Of a DNA stretch of 64,000 bases, positions 34,945-43,627 are shown piece by piece. The stretch is taken from assembly GCA_964538395.1 (NCBI GenBank), contig CAZIFT010000001.1, positions 23,386 through 87,385 of the forward strand, written 5' to 3'. The position numbers and the translations under genes were made by a program. This DNA comes from Cryptobacteroides sp964538395. GTDB taxonomy: Bacteria > Bacteroidota > Bacteroidia > Bacteroidales > UBA932. The notes under the pieces were generated by a model. The model worked only from the letters and a program-made list of their open reading frames with translations, did no database searches and was not told the DNA's origin. The number at the start of each line of letters is the position of its first letter. Position 1 is the first letter of the stretch.

Positions 34945-35694
34945 CTATTCGTTGACGGATTTTTCCAGATAGAGAGCCAGCGCCCTGGCCACCGAGGGAG
35001 CCTCCGGAGTGGGGGCCTTGATGGCGATGGGATAGCCGTTGTCCTCCATGGCCTTCACAATCCCGTGGCCGAAGGTGACGAACTGAATCCCCTCGGGCTT
35101 GAACTCCTTGAAATTCTCCTGGAGAGAGGTCAGGTCGGCGGGATTATAGACCACCACCACATCATAGGAATGGATGTCCACGTCGCTGAGGTCCTGGGAA
35201 ACCGGCTTCACGAAATTGGCTATCGTGAACTCGAGCCCCGCCGAGGAGAAAGCCTTGGTCATGGTGTCGTTGCTCGTCGCCGCATTGGTGGTGATGAGAA
35301 ACTTTTCGTCCTTATGCTTGGTGCCGATCTGGGCCACGATCGAGTCCGGAGTCCCGGTGCCGAAGAAAATCTTCCTCTTGCGGAAGACTATGTGCTTCTG
35401 CAGATAGAGAGCGACAGCCTCGGTGCTGCAGAAATACTTCATGGTCTCGGGAATCTTTATCCTGAGCTCGTCACAAAGCCGGAAAAACGCGTCTATTGTG
35501 TGTCTGGCCGAGAAAACGATGGCCGTATAGTCCAGAATCGCCAGCCTCTGCGCCCTGAATTCCCTGGAGGAAAGGGGCTCGATGAGAAAGAACGGACGGA
35601 AGTCGATCTGCACTCCGTATTTTTCTCTGAGCGCCGTGTATGGAGTCTGGTCCATAGGGGCGGCCTGCGAAATGATGATCTTATTTACCTTCAT
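34945..35694 (-). CDS. hemD: Uroporphyrinogen-III synthase
   Basis: 249 residues from ATG MKVNKIIISQAAP. HemD is poorly conserved, but the two-domain layout, YTAIVFSARHTIDAFF and YDVVVVYNPADLTSL near the second domain, and the ending FGHGIVKAMEDNGYPIAIKAPTPEA fit the Bacteroidota form. Closes the tetrapyrrole ring. 13 bases after the DUF4271 gene and 9 bases before rnpA. Start at 35733 would overlap the upstream gene. Confidence 0.85.
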   Translation of the reverse strand: MKVNKIIISQAAPMDQTPYTALREKYGVQIDFRPFFLIEPLSSREFRAQRLAILDYTAIVFSARHTIDAFFRLCDELRIKIPETMKYFCSTEAVALYLQKHIVFRKRKIFFGTGTPDSIVAQIGTKHKDEKFLITTNAATSNDTMTKAFSSAGLEFTIANFVKPVSQDLSDVDIHSYDVVVVYNPADLTSLQENFKEFKPEGIQFVTFGHGIVKAMEDNGYPIAIKAPTPEAPSVARALALYLEKSVNE

Positions 35695-35707
35695 ATTGTA
35701 CCAGCTT

Positions 35708-36349
35708 CTAAAAAAGAACAGCTGCGGCAACAAGTATGCCTGCCGGAATCAATTCAAGCGTGCAAAGGTACAAAAAAGCTTTCAACGGATTGCAGAAAGA
35801 AAACAATATTTCGGATTTGCGAAGGACGAAAATGGCCGCAGCCACCACCGTTTCGTTCAGAAAAGTCATCCTTATGGACTCCGGATCCGACCCCAGCAGG
35901 CTGCCGGCCCACAAGGTCGCCCCTGCGACTGTGGCCAGGACGGTGATGAAGTTGTCGAACAGGCCGAAAGATGCCCTGTAGGCCTCTCTGTTGCCGGCTT
36001 TGCGCTCGAGTGCGGCCGATGCGGCGCGGCGCAGAACGGAATAGACCGCAAGGCTGCCGAGCGTCGCCAGAGTGGCGGCCGCTCCCTCCAGGCCGAAGGA
36101 AAGGAACCCGAGCCGCGCGGCCATAAGGCAGAAAAAGAACTTCGCGGCCAGCGCGACCATGTTACGCTCCTGGCGCAGGTGCAGGTTGTCCTCGGTCTCG
36201 ATCAGCGTCTTGTCCCTGGTCAGCCCGCGGAACAGATAGGGCGCTATCTCCACCAGGTCCCTGATCTGGAACATGGCGAAGACGGCGGCTCCCGACATGA
36301 GCACGCAGTTGAGCGGCACCGCGCTCCAGTCTGCAGGAACGGGCGCCAT
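35708..36349 (-). CDS. DUF4271 membrane protein
   Basis: 213 residues with about five hydrophobic helices (near 16-30, 68-90, 94-108, 138-155, 192-213). Matches DUF4271, a Bacteroidota membrane family usually beside hemD, as here. Function unknown. One base after the SUI1 gene. Confidence 0.75.
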   Translation of the reverse strand: MAPVPADWSAVPLNCVLMSGAAVFAMFQIRDLVEIAPYLFRGLTRDKTLIETEDNLHLRQERNMVALAAKFFFCLMAARLGFLSFGLEGAAATLATLGSLAVYSVLRRAASAALERKAGNREAYRASFGLFDNFITVLATVAGATLWAGSLLGSDPESIRMTFLNETVVAAAIFVLRKSEILFSFCNPLKAFLYLCTLELIPAGILVAAAVLF

Positions 36350-36350
36350 G

Positions 36351-36695
36351 TCAGTTCCCCCTCTTGGCCTTGTAGCCCATCTCGCGGAGCAGCTCCGTGA
36401 CCCTGTCCCGGAAGTCGCCCTGGACTGTGATCTCCCCGTCCTTGGCGGAACCGCCCACCCCGCACTTGACCTTCAGCAGCCTGCCCAGCTCCTTCAGGTC
36501 CTCCTCCTTTCCGCAGAATCCGCTCACCAGGGTCACCTGCTTTCCGCCGCGGCCCTTTCTGTCGATGGTCACGGTGAGCTTCTGCTCCCCGGGAGGAAGC
36601 GTCTCCCGCTCCTCGGCGGCGCCTTCGTCATATTGAAAATCGGAGTTGGTGGAATACACCACGCCGAGCCTTTTCTTCCAGTCGTTGTCTGCCAT
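36351..36695 (-). CDS. SUI1/YciH-type translation initiation factor
   Basis: 114 residues from ATG MADNDWKKRLGVVYSTN. The C-terminal SUI1 domain (about 38-110) has DRKGRGGKQVTLVSG and CGVGGSAKDGEITVQGDFRD. In other species the domain aids start-codon choice. An in-frame ATG far upstream would include the promoter and is rejected. TATCTTTG (minus, 36744-36751) is its probable -7 box. Confidence 0.88.
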   Translation of the reverse strand: MADNDWKKRLGVVYSTNSDFQYDEGAAEERETLPPGEQKLTVTIDRKGRGGKQVTLVSGFCGKEEDLKELGRLLKVKCGVGGSAKDGEITVQGDFRDRVTELLREMGYKAKRGN

Positions 36696-36739
36696 AATAG
36701 GGATTTTCGGGTTATGCGCAAGCCTGTGCGCAGCGCACT

Positions 36740-36771
36740 TTTGCAAAGATAGCGATTCTTGTATATCTTTG
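36740..36771. promoter_or_regulatory. Divergent promoters of DUF2723 (plus) and SUI1-DUF4271-hemD (minus)
   Basis: Plus: TTTG (36740-36743), 20 bases, TATCTTTG (36764-36771). Minus: TATCTTTG (36751-36744) directly beside the plus-strand -33 box. The two promoters interleave within 32 bases. Confidence 0.7.
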
Positions 36772-36815
36772 TCAGAATGTCCGCATATGCGGAAACATAG
36801 CTCCAAAATCACGAA

Positions 36816-39800
36816 ATGGAAGAGAAGAAATTCAATCTGTGGAACAGGATATGCGCCGGGATGGTGCTGCTGATTTCAGCCTTCACATATCTCTCCACAA
36901 TAGAGCCGACCGCCTCGTTCTGGGACTGCGGCGAATTCATAGCGTCCTCATACAAGCTTGAGGTGGGCCATCCGCCGGGAAACCCCGTGTTCCAGCTCAT
37001 CGCCCGCTTCTTCACCATGTTCACCGACGGCGCGCATGCCGCGGTGGCTGTCAACGCCATGAGCGCCCTGTGCTCGGCCCTGACCATATTCTTCCTCTAT
37101 CTGACCATAGTCTTCTTCGCCAAGAGGCTCGTCAAGGCCGGCGAGGACGGGAAATACACTCCCGCCGGAGCTGTGGCCATATTCGGAAGCGGCGTGGTGG
37201 GCGCCCTCATCTACTGCTTCTCGGACACCTTCTGGTTCTCCGCTGTGGAGGCCGAGGTCTATGCGATGTCGTCGCTCTTCACGGCCATGGTCGTGTGGGC
37301 CATGACCAAGTGGTATGACCAGGCCGACTCGCCCTATGCCAACCGCTGGATCGTGCTGATATCCTTCCTGATGGGTCTTTCCATAGGCGTGCATCTGCTC
37401 AACCTGCTGGCCATTCCGGCCCTCGTGTTCATGTACTACTACCGGCTCAGGCCCGAAGGCGGCTACACCTTCTGGCAGTGCGTCGGCATGATGGGCCTTT
37501 CCGTCCTCATCCTGGGCGTCATGGTCTTCTTCCTGATCCCCGACCTGCCCAAGATGGCCGCCTATGTGGACATCTTCTTCGTGAACACTCTCGGCCTGCC
37601 GGTCAACAGCGGCGCCGCCTTCTTCCTGGCCGCCCTCCTGGTGGCCGGATTCTGGGGCACTTCCGCCCTCCACAAGGCCCGCAAGGTCCTCTGGACCACC
37701 GTGACCCTCTGCCTCACCTCCATAGTCGTGGGCTTCTCGCTGTTCAGCATAGTCATAATCCGTTCTTCGGTGATGACCCCCACCAACGAGAACCAGCCCG
37801 ACAACGCCTTCGCCCTGGTGCGCTACCTTTCCCGCGAGCAGTACGGCTCCACGCCTCTGCTCTACGGCCAGTATTTCGGCGCTCCCTACGGCGAGCTCTA
37901 CACCGTGGACTACTGGACCCTCATAGACGGCAAGTACAAGAAGGTCAAGGGGCCGGTCGATGCGAAATACGCCCCCGAGGGCAAGATGCTCTTCCCCAGA
38001 ATGTGGGCGGGCACCGACGAGAAATATATCCAGTTCTACCAGTCCTATATGGACGGCAAGGGCGACATAGTCCCCGGAGCTGACTATAAGAAGCCCACCT
38101 TCGGCTCCAACATGAAGTTCTTCTTCGACTTCCAGCTCAACTGGATGTACTGGAGATATTTCATGTGGAACTTCGCCGGAAGGCAGAACGACATCCATGC
38201 CCCCAGCCCCGGCGACCTGTTCTATGGCAACTGGGAGAGCGGAATCGGCTTCCTTGACAAGGCCCGCCTGGGCGACCAGAGCGACGCCCCCAAGATCCTG
38301 TCCGAAAACAAGGGCAAGAACCATTACTATCTGCTGCCGCTCCTGCTCGGACTTCTGGGACTCTTCTTCCAGTTCGACAGGGACAAGCGCGGCTGCTGGG
38401 TGACTTTCCTGCTGTTCTTCATGACCGGCATAGCCATAGTCATATATCTCAACCAGCCGCCCTATCAGGTGCGCGAGAGGGATTATGCCTATGCGGGATC
38501 TTTCTATGCCTTCGCGATATGGACGGGTCTGGCCGTGGCCGCCGCTGCCGAATGGCTCGGAGCCGCGCTCAAGAAGCCCGCGTCGGCCGGCATGAACGCC
38601 GCAGTCGGAGTCGTGTGCCTCTTTGTTCCGGCCCTTATGGCGGCCCAGAACTGGGACGACCATGACAGGAGCAACAGAAGGACCGCAGTGGAGATGGCTT
38701 CCAACTATCTCAGCGGAGTGGGGGAGCAGGGAATGCTCATCACCCACGGAGACAACGATACCTTCCCGCTCTGGTATGCCCAGGAGGTGGAGGGAATCCG
38801 CACCGACGTCAGGGTTGTCAACACCTCGCTGCTCGGCACCGACTGGTATATCCACCAGATGAGGTATGCCATCAATGACTCCCGTCCGCTGGACCTGAAG
38901 GTCCCCGACACGCAGTATCTCTCCGGAACCAATGACCTTGTGAGAATCTATGACACCAGGGACAAGGTGATTCCTCTGTCGGAGGTTATGGCCATATTCC
39001 GTCATCCGGACGCCAAGGTGCTTCTCGATGACGGCAACAAGGTGGACTATATAGTGTCGCGCCGGTTCAGCATACCCGTGAACAAGGAAAATGTCCTTAA
39101 GTATGGCATTCTCCCTCAGGAATATGCCGATTCCATCCCGGACGAGATAGTGCTCACCATCCCCAAGGACAAGAATTATCTCACCAAGGGCGAGCTGTTC
39201 ATGCTGGACATTCTGGACGGCTATCAGTGGGACCGTCCCATAAACATGCTCAGCCAGGGCGGCGACCTCAACATGGGCATAAAGGATTATCTCATGTATG
39301 AGGGATTCACCAGCAAGTTCGTGCCCATACGCAACACCATAAGCGCCGAGAAGGGCATAGGCAAATGCGATGTGGACAGGCTGGTGCATCTGATCAATGA
39401 CGTCTATTCGTGGGACGCTCTGAAGAGGAACGACTACTATGTTGACTATCAGAACTATTACACCTTCCTGGGTGTGCTGCCGCAGAGGAATCTGTTCCTG
39501 ACCGCGGCGCAGGAGCTGATGAAGCTGGGCCGCAATGACGAGGCTCTGGCCATGCTCGACAAGGGCATGGAGAGTGTTCCGGCGGAGACTTTCCCGCTGG
39601 AGTCCGTGTGCTTCGGCTTTTACCGCAACGATGTGGACGTGATCAATATCATCGAGACCTATTATAAGCTGGGCGCGAATGAGAAGGGCCTTGCGCTGGC
39701 AACGGCCTATTCCGAACAGCTGCTTACCACCATCAACTTCTATCTGGAGTTCTATGAGTATGCGGCCAATGAGGTGGAGCTTTGCGTGAACTGTCTCTAC

Positions 39801-39914
39801 TATCTGTCCGACACTCTCAAGATTTATGGTGCCGAGGAGCTCGGGGACAAGCTGGTGAAGGCGCTCTCGTCCATGGTGGACCTCTACGGCGGCGGCATCT
39901 CCGACCAGCAGTAG
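36816..39914 (+). CDS. DUF2723 polytopic membrane protein, GT-C-glycosyltransferase-like
   Basis: 1032 residues. N-terminal half with about 10-12 transmembrane helices. The first loop, SFWDCGEFIASSYKLEVGHP (34-53), has the acidic pair expected in GT-C transferases. The C-terminal half is soluble with TPR-like helices (about 905-1010). DUF2723 is frequent in Bacteroidota, and a protein O-glycosylation role is suspected but unproven. Well-formed promoter. Followed by the structured repeat. Confidence 0.8.
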   Translation: MEEKKFNLWNRICAGMVLLISAFTYLSTIEPTASFWDCGEFIASSYKLEVGHPPGNPVFQLIARFFTMFTDGAHAAVAVNAMSALCSALTIFFLYLTIVFFAKRLVKAGEDGKYTPAGAVAIFGSGVVGALIYCFSDTFWFSAVEAEVYAMSSLFTAMVVWAMTKWYDQADSPYANRWIVLISFLMGLSIGVHLLNLLAIPALVFMYYYRLRPEGGYTFWQCVGMMGLSVLILGVMVFFLIPDLPKMAAYVDIFFVNTLGLPVNSGAAFFLAALLVAGFWGTSALHKARKVLWTTVTLCLTSIVVGFSLFSIVIIRSSVMTPTNENQPDNAFALVRYLSREQYGSTPLLYGQYFGAPYGELYTVDYWTLIDGKYKKVKGPVDAKYAPEGKMLFPRMWAGTDEKYIQFYQSYMDGKGDIVPGADYKKPTFGSNMKFFFDFQLNWMYWRYFMWNFAGRQNDIHAPSPGDLFYGNWESGIGFLDKARLGDQSDAPKILSENKGKNHYYLLPLLLGLLGLFFQFDRDKRGCWVTFLLFFMTGIAIVIYLNQPPYQVRERDYAYAGSFYAFAIWTGLAVAAAAEWLGAALKKPASAGMNAAVGVVCLFVPALMAAQNWDDHDRSNRRTAVEMASNYLSGVGEQGMLITHGDNDTFPLWYAQEVEGIRTDVRVVNTSLLGTDWYIHQMRYAINDSRPLDLKVPDTQYLSGTNDLVRIYDTRDKVIPLSEVMAIFRHPDAKVLLDDGNKVDYIVSRRFSIPVNKENVLKYGILPQEYADSIPDEIVLTIPKDKNYLTKGELFMLDILDGYQWDRPINMLSQGGDLNMGIKDYLMYEGFTSKFVPIRNTISAEKGIGKCDVDRLVHLINDVYSWDALKRNDYYVDYQNYYTFLGVLPQRNLFLTAAQELMKLGRNDEALAMLDKGMESVPAETFPLESVCFGFYRNDVDVINIIETYYKLGANEKGLALATAYSEQLLTTINFYLEFYEYAANEVELCVNCLYYLSDTLKIYGAEELGDKLVKALSSMVDLYGGGISDQQ

Positions 39915-39917
39915 CCT

Positions 39918-39943
39918 GGAGCAGGCATCCGGCTGTCTGCTCC
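39918..39943 (+). terminator. Hairpin after DUF2723 gene
   Basis: GGAGCAG (39918-39924) pairs with CTGCTCC (39937-39943). No T run; the right arm runs into the start of the 98-bp repeat. Confidence 0.4.
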
Positions 39944-40037
39944 GGAGACCTTCGCTTCGCTCATCCCTTGTTGACGGGGGCCCTGCCCCCGTAACGTCCC
40001 CCGCGGCTCCTTGCTCCCGCATTGTTGCCTGACTGGC
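39940..40037. repeat. 98-bp intergenic repeat, copy A
   Basis: Identical base for base to 63903-64000. Contains hairpin ACGGGGG/CCCCCGT (39974-39992). Past the shared part come CTGGC/GCCAG (40033-40045), GGACCGCC/GGCGGTCC (40078-40109), and CTTGTTGAC (39967-39975) matched by GTCAACAAG (40113-40121). The enclosing element therefore probably runs to about 40121. No open frame or start signal of note. In the 314-base gap between two convergent genes. Confidence 0.85.
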
Positions 40038-40174
40038 TTCGCCAGCGGCAAAATACCCGCACCGCCGGGCGATCTGAGGACCGCCTTTCTAAACGCAAAG
40101 CGGCGGTCCATCGTCAACAAGGCCGCGGGCGGCACAGGTCCCGGAACAGACAGCCGATGCCAGAAATCAAATAC

Positions 40175-40207
40175 AAAAAAGGATGACTAATTTAGCCATC
40201 CTTTTTT
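40175..40207. terminator. Bidirectional terminator between DUF2723 and the RlmI-like gene
   Basis: AAAAAAGGATG, loop region with a further CTA/TAG pairing, CATCCTTTTTT. A and T runs on both sides. Confidence 0.9.
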
Positions 40208-40228
40208 AGTGTCAGCCCGGAGGGCGGA

Positions 40229-41158
40229 TTATCGACGGAGGCGGATTACTATGCTGAGGGGCAGGACTTTGCCGGAGCGGTCGGACAGAGCGAGCTCTCC
40301 GCTGACGATCTCGGCGGGAGAGTTTTTCGCGATGCCGAAGGCCTCCCTCACCAGAGTCTCGCCCAGGGCGGCCGAATAGCCGTTGGAATAGAGATTCAAG
40401 ACCATGAAACTGTCCTTCGGCGCGAGTATGCCCGAAACAGTCTTAAGCATGTCGAACAGACACTCGTCCAGCTTCCACTTCTCCCCGTCGGGACCGTGCC
40501 CATAGGCCGGAGGGTCCAGAATTATCCCCTGATAGCTGTTGCCGCGGCGCTGCTCCCTGCGGGCGAACTTCATCGCGTCCTCCACCACCCAGCGGATGCC
40601 GTCCATCCCGCTGCGCTCCATATTCTCCCTCGCCCATGTCACCACCTGCCTGACCGAGTCGAGATGAGTCACTTCGGCCCCGGCGGCCTTCGCGGCCAGC
40701 GACGCCGCTCCGGTGTATGCAAACAGATTGAGAACCTTCGGGACAGGAGCCCCCGCCTCACGGGCCTTCGAGACCAGGGTGCGGGTATTCGCATAGATAT
40801 AATCCCAGTTGGGCGCCTGCTCGGGGAATACCCCCACATGCTTGAACGACGTCAGGCCCAGCCGGAGCGAGAAATCCGGTCCGCCTGCCCCGCCGTAGCG
40901 GATGAACCAGCGGTCGTTCATCTTTCCGAGCATCTCCCACGTTCCGCTGTCTTCCTTGCCGGCCTTGCCGAAACCCGCTCCCGGGCGGAATCGCACCTGC
41001 GCCGCACGGGCCCACTGCGCATCGCTCATGCTCTTGTCCCACAGAGCCTTGGGCTCGGGACGGATGAGAGTGTATGCGCCGAACCTTTCGAGTTTCTCGA
41101 AGCCGCCGCAGTCCAGGAGTTCATAGTCTTTCCAGCCGGAAGGGTATTCAACAGCCAT
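40229..41158 (-). CDS. RlmI-like class I SAM-dependent rRNA methyltransferase
   Basis: 309 residues. SAM-binding LNLFAYTGAASLAA (about 143-156) and the catalytic-type DPPAYGHGPDGEKW (about 219-232), as in COG1092 (RlmI/RlmK-L). Shorter than RlmI because the N-terminal PUA domain is missing. Target is probably a 23S rRNA cytosine, unproven. Minus-strand promoter TTTG / N18 / TACCTTTG (41208-41179). Confidence 0.8.
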   Translation of the reverse strand: MAVEYPSGWKDYELLDCGGFEKLERFGAYTLIRPEPKALWDKSMSDAQWARAAQVRFRPGAGFGKAGKEDSGTWEMLGKMNDRWFIRYGGAGGPDFSLRLGLTSFKHVGVFPEQAPNWDYIYANTRTLVSKAREAGAPVPKVLNLFAYTGAASLAAKAAGAEVTHLDSVRQVVTWARENMERSGMDGIRWVVEDAMKFARREQRRGNSYQGIILDPPAYGHGPDGEKWKLDECLFDMLKTVSGILAPKDSFMVLNLYSNGYSAALGETLVREAFGIAKNSPAEIVSGELALSDRSGKVLPLSIVIRLRR

Positions 41159-41178
41159 TTGTCTCAGAATTTTTCACG

Positions 41179-41208
41179 CAAAGGTAAGGTTAAACCGACA
41201 AAATCAAA
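41179..41208 (-). promoter_or_regulatory. Promoter of the RlmI-like gene
   Basis: On the minus strand TTTG (41208-41205), 18 bases, TACCTTTG (41186-41179). Confidence 0.6.
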
Positions 41209-41248
41209 AACGGGCGCTCAAAAGTCTCGAGAAATCGGGGAAATGACT

Positions 41249-41256
41249 AAATTTGC
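41249..41256 (+). promoter_or_regulatory. -7 box of pgk
   Basis: TAAATTTG, 30 bases upstream of the pgk ATG. The -33 region is poor. Confidence 0.55.
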
Positions 41257-41286
41257 ACCTTTGAGAAAGTTTTAATTTTTTGACAT

Positions 41287-42540
41287 ATGCAACAGCACAT
41301 TGACAGCTACGACTTCAAAGGCAAAAAAGCCATCATCAGAGTCGATTTCAACGTTCCTCTCGACGAGAACTTCAACATTACGGATGATACCCGCATCCGC
41401 CGTGCCATGCCCACCCTCAAGAAAGTCCTTTCCGAGGGCGGTTCCCTCATCATCATGTCACATCTCGGAAGGCCCAAGAAAGTGGATCCCAAATATTCCC
41501 TCAAGCATATTGTCGCCCATGTGTCCGAGTGCCTCGGAGTGGATGTGAAATTTGCCGATGACTGCATGAAGGCCGACGCCCAGGTGGCAGCCCTCAAGCC
41601 CGGCGAGGCTCTCCTGCTTGAGAACCTCCGCTTCTATGCCGAAGAGGAAGGCAAGCCCAGAGGACTCGCAGAGGACGCTTCCGACGAGGAAAAGGCAGCC
41701 GCAAAGGCCGCTGTCAAGGCAAGCCAGAAGGAGTTCGTCAAGAAGCTCGCTTCCTATGCCGACTGCTACATCAACGACGCCTTCGGAACAGCACACCGTG
41801 CACATGGTTCCACCGCTCTGATAGCCAAATACTTCCCTAACGACAAGATGTTCGGCTACCTGATGGAGGGCGAGGTCAAGGCCATCGACAACGTTCTCAA
41901 GAACGCCCGCCGTCCCTTCACCGCCATCATCGGCGGCTCCAAGGTTTCCTCCAAGCTCGCAGTTCTCAAGAACCTGCTCGGCAAGGTGGACAACCTCATC
42001 ATCGGCGGCGGAATGGGCTACACCTTCATCAAGGCCCAGGGCGGCCACATCGGAAACTCCCTCCACGAGGACGAGCTCATCCCCGATGCACTCGAGATCA
42101 TCAAGGAGGCCAAGGAGAAGGGCGTGAACCTCAGCCTGTCGGTTGCAACCGTCTGCGCACAGGAATTCAGCAACGACGCTCCCCGCAAGGTCTATCCCAT
42201 CAACGAGATTCCTGACGGATGGGAGGGAATGGACGCTTCCGAAGAGTCCCTCGAGAACTGGAAGAAGATCATCCTCTCTTCCAAGACCGTGCTCTGGAAC
42301 GGCCCCGTGGGCGTGTTCGAGCTGCCCAACTTCGCAAAGGGAACCCTCGCAATCGCCGAGGACCTCGCAGAGGCCACCAAGAACGGCGCCTATACGCTTG
42401 TCGGCGGCGGTGACTCCGTCGCAGCCGTGACCCAGATGGGCTATGCCGAGAAGGTGAGCTATGTCTCCACCGGCGGCGGCGCAATGCTCGAGGCCATCGA
42501 GGGCAAGATTCTTCCCGGCATCGCCGCAATCGAGGAATAA
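41287..42540 (+). CDS. pgk: Phosphoglycerate kinase
   Basis: 417 residues. Glycolytic ATP-forming step between 1,3-bisphosphoglycerate and 3-phosphoglycerate. IRVDFNVPLDE (about 17-27), SHLGRPK, LLENLRFY, and the hinge/C-terminal GGGDSVAAV loop are all intact. Strongly biased codon use. 6 bases before lgt. Confidence 0.97.
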   Translation: MQQHIDSYDFKGKKAIIRVDFNVPLDENFNITDDTRIRRAMPTLKKVLSEGGSLIIMSHLGRPKKVDPKYSLKHIVAHVSECLGVDVKFADDCMKADAQVAALKPGEALLLENLRFYAEEEGKPRGLAEDASDEEKAAAKAAVKASQKEFVKKLASYADCYINDAFGTAHRAHGSTALIAKYFPNDKMFGYLMEGEVKAIDNVLKNARRPFTAIIGGSKVSSKLAVLKNLLGKVDNLIIGGGMGYTFIKAQGGHIGNSLHEDELIPDALEIIKEAKEKGVNLSLSVATVCAQEFSNDAPRKVYPINEIPDGWEGMDASEESLENWKKIILSSKTVLWNGPVGVFELPNFAKGTLAIAEDLAEATKNGAYTLVGGGDSVAAVTQMGYAEKVSYVSTGGGAMLEAIEGKILPGIAAIEE

Positions 42541-42546
42541 TCTTCC

Positions 42547-43419
42547 ATGCCGATGAACGGACTGCTGGCCATCCGCTGGAACATGGACCCCGTGCTGATT
42601 CATCTCGGGAGTCTGGAGATACGCTGGTATTCCCTGCTTTTCGTCAGCGGGTTCATTCTCGGATGGTATATTTTCAAGTGGTTTTTCAAAAGAGAGGGGA
42701 TCAGGGAGGAACTCCTTGACCCTCTCCTTTTCACTCTTCTCATATGCACCATAGTGGGTGCCCGTCTCGGACACTGCCTCTTCTATCAGCCTGACTACTA
42801 TCTCGGAAGCTGGCAAGGCTTCAAGGAGATATTCATGCCGTGGAAGGGCGGACTCGCCAGCCATGGAGGCACCATAGCCCTGTTCCTGGGAATGTGGTGG
42901 TTCACAAAGCATTACGGCAAGAAGAACGGCTTCGACTTCCTCTGGCTCATCGACCATCTGGCGATAGCCGTGGCCTTCGCCGCCTTCTTCATCAGGCTGG
43001 GCAATCTCTTCAACTCCGAAATCTATGGACGCGTGACCGACCTCCCCTGGGGCTTCATCTTCGAGCGGAACATCAATCCCGCCATTGCCGATGACCCTGA
43101 GCGTCTGCCGCACCATCCCACCCAGCTCTATGAGGCCTTCACCTATCTCCTGCTCGGCGTGGCGCTTATACTTATATATAAGTTCCGTCTGGACAGGACC
43201 TTCCGCGGCTTCTATGTGGGATTTTTCCTCACCGGCTGCTTCGGAATGAGGTTCCTGATCGAGTTCATCAAGAACGACCAGGTGGCCTTCGAGGCCGGAA
43301 TGAAACTGAACATGGGCCAGCTGCTCAGCATCCCGTTCGTATTGCTCGGAATAGCGTTTCTGGTCTATGCCTATGTCAGGAGAACGCCGGAACCTGCATA
43401 TAAAACGAAGAGTATTTAA
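42547..43419 (+). CDS. lgt: Prolipoprotein diacylglyceryl transferase
   Basis: 290 residues, seven transmembrane helices. The phosphatidylglycerol-binding signature GARLGHCLFYQPDYYL (about 71-86), GGLASHGG, and the Lgt signature RLGNLFNSEIYGR with catalytic Arg and His residues. Start may be the later MDPVLIHLG (12 residues shorter). Attaches diacylglycerol to lipoprotein cysteines such as those of the efflux adaptor and DUF3298 lipoprotein in this window. Confidence 0.93.
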   Translation: MPMNGLLAIRWNMDPVLIHLGSLEIRWYSLLFVSGFILGWYIFKWFFKREGIREELLDPLLFTLLICTIVGARLGHCLFYQPDYYLGSWQGFKEIFMPWKGGLASHGGTIALFLGMWWFTKHYGKKNGFDFLWLIDHLAIAVAFAAFFIRLGNLFNSEIYGRVTDLPWGFIFERNINPAIADDPERLPHHPTQLYEAFTYLLLGVALILIYKFRLDRTFRGFYVGFFLTGCFGMRFLIEFIKNDQVAFEAGMKLNMGQLLSIPFVLLGIAFLVYAYVRRTPEPAYKTKSI

Positions 43420-43440
43420 ACGATAAATCAGACTATTTGA

Positions 43441-43474
43441 AAACTCGGAAACTTTTTGAGTTTCCGAGTTTTTA
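43441..43474 (+). terminator. Intrinsic terminator after pgk-lgt
   Basis: 14-bp perfect stem AAAACTCGGAAACT (43441-43454) / AGTTTCCGAGTTTT (43460-43473) with loop TTTTG and a T run. A second hairpin AAGCGGTT/AACCGCTT (43482-43511) follows. Confidence 0.92.
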
Positions 43475-43573
43475 CATTTTAAGCGGTTGACTCACAGCGG
43501 GTAACCGCTTTCTTCGTTTTTGGGCTGCGCTGAAAAAATGTCAGAAATCAGGAAAAATCACGCATATTGGCAA

Positions 43574-43615
43574 TATCTTTGCAACTCCGATGCGCGTCGT
43601 GTCGGATAGAGACAC
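43574..43615 (+). promoter_or_regulatory. Promoter and candidate operator of the tetR-efflux operon
   Basis: -7 box TATCTTTG (43574-43581); no good -33. Just downstream, GTGTC (43599-43603) and GACAC (43611-43615) form an inverted repeat with a 7-base spacer near the likely transcription start, fitting TetR self-control. Confidence 0.45.
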
Positions 43616-43627
43616 CGTTTGACAACA

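Noticed and set aside
36948..40022. 1024-codon minus-strand frame over DUF2723
   Set aside because: Antisense shadow; it runs into the repeat and terminator region and has no domain.
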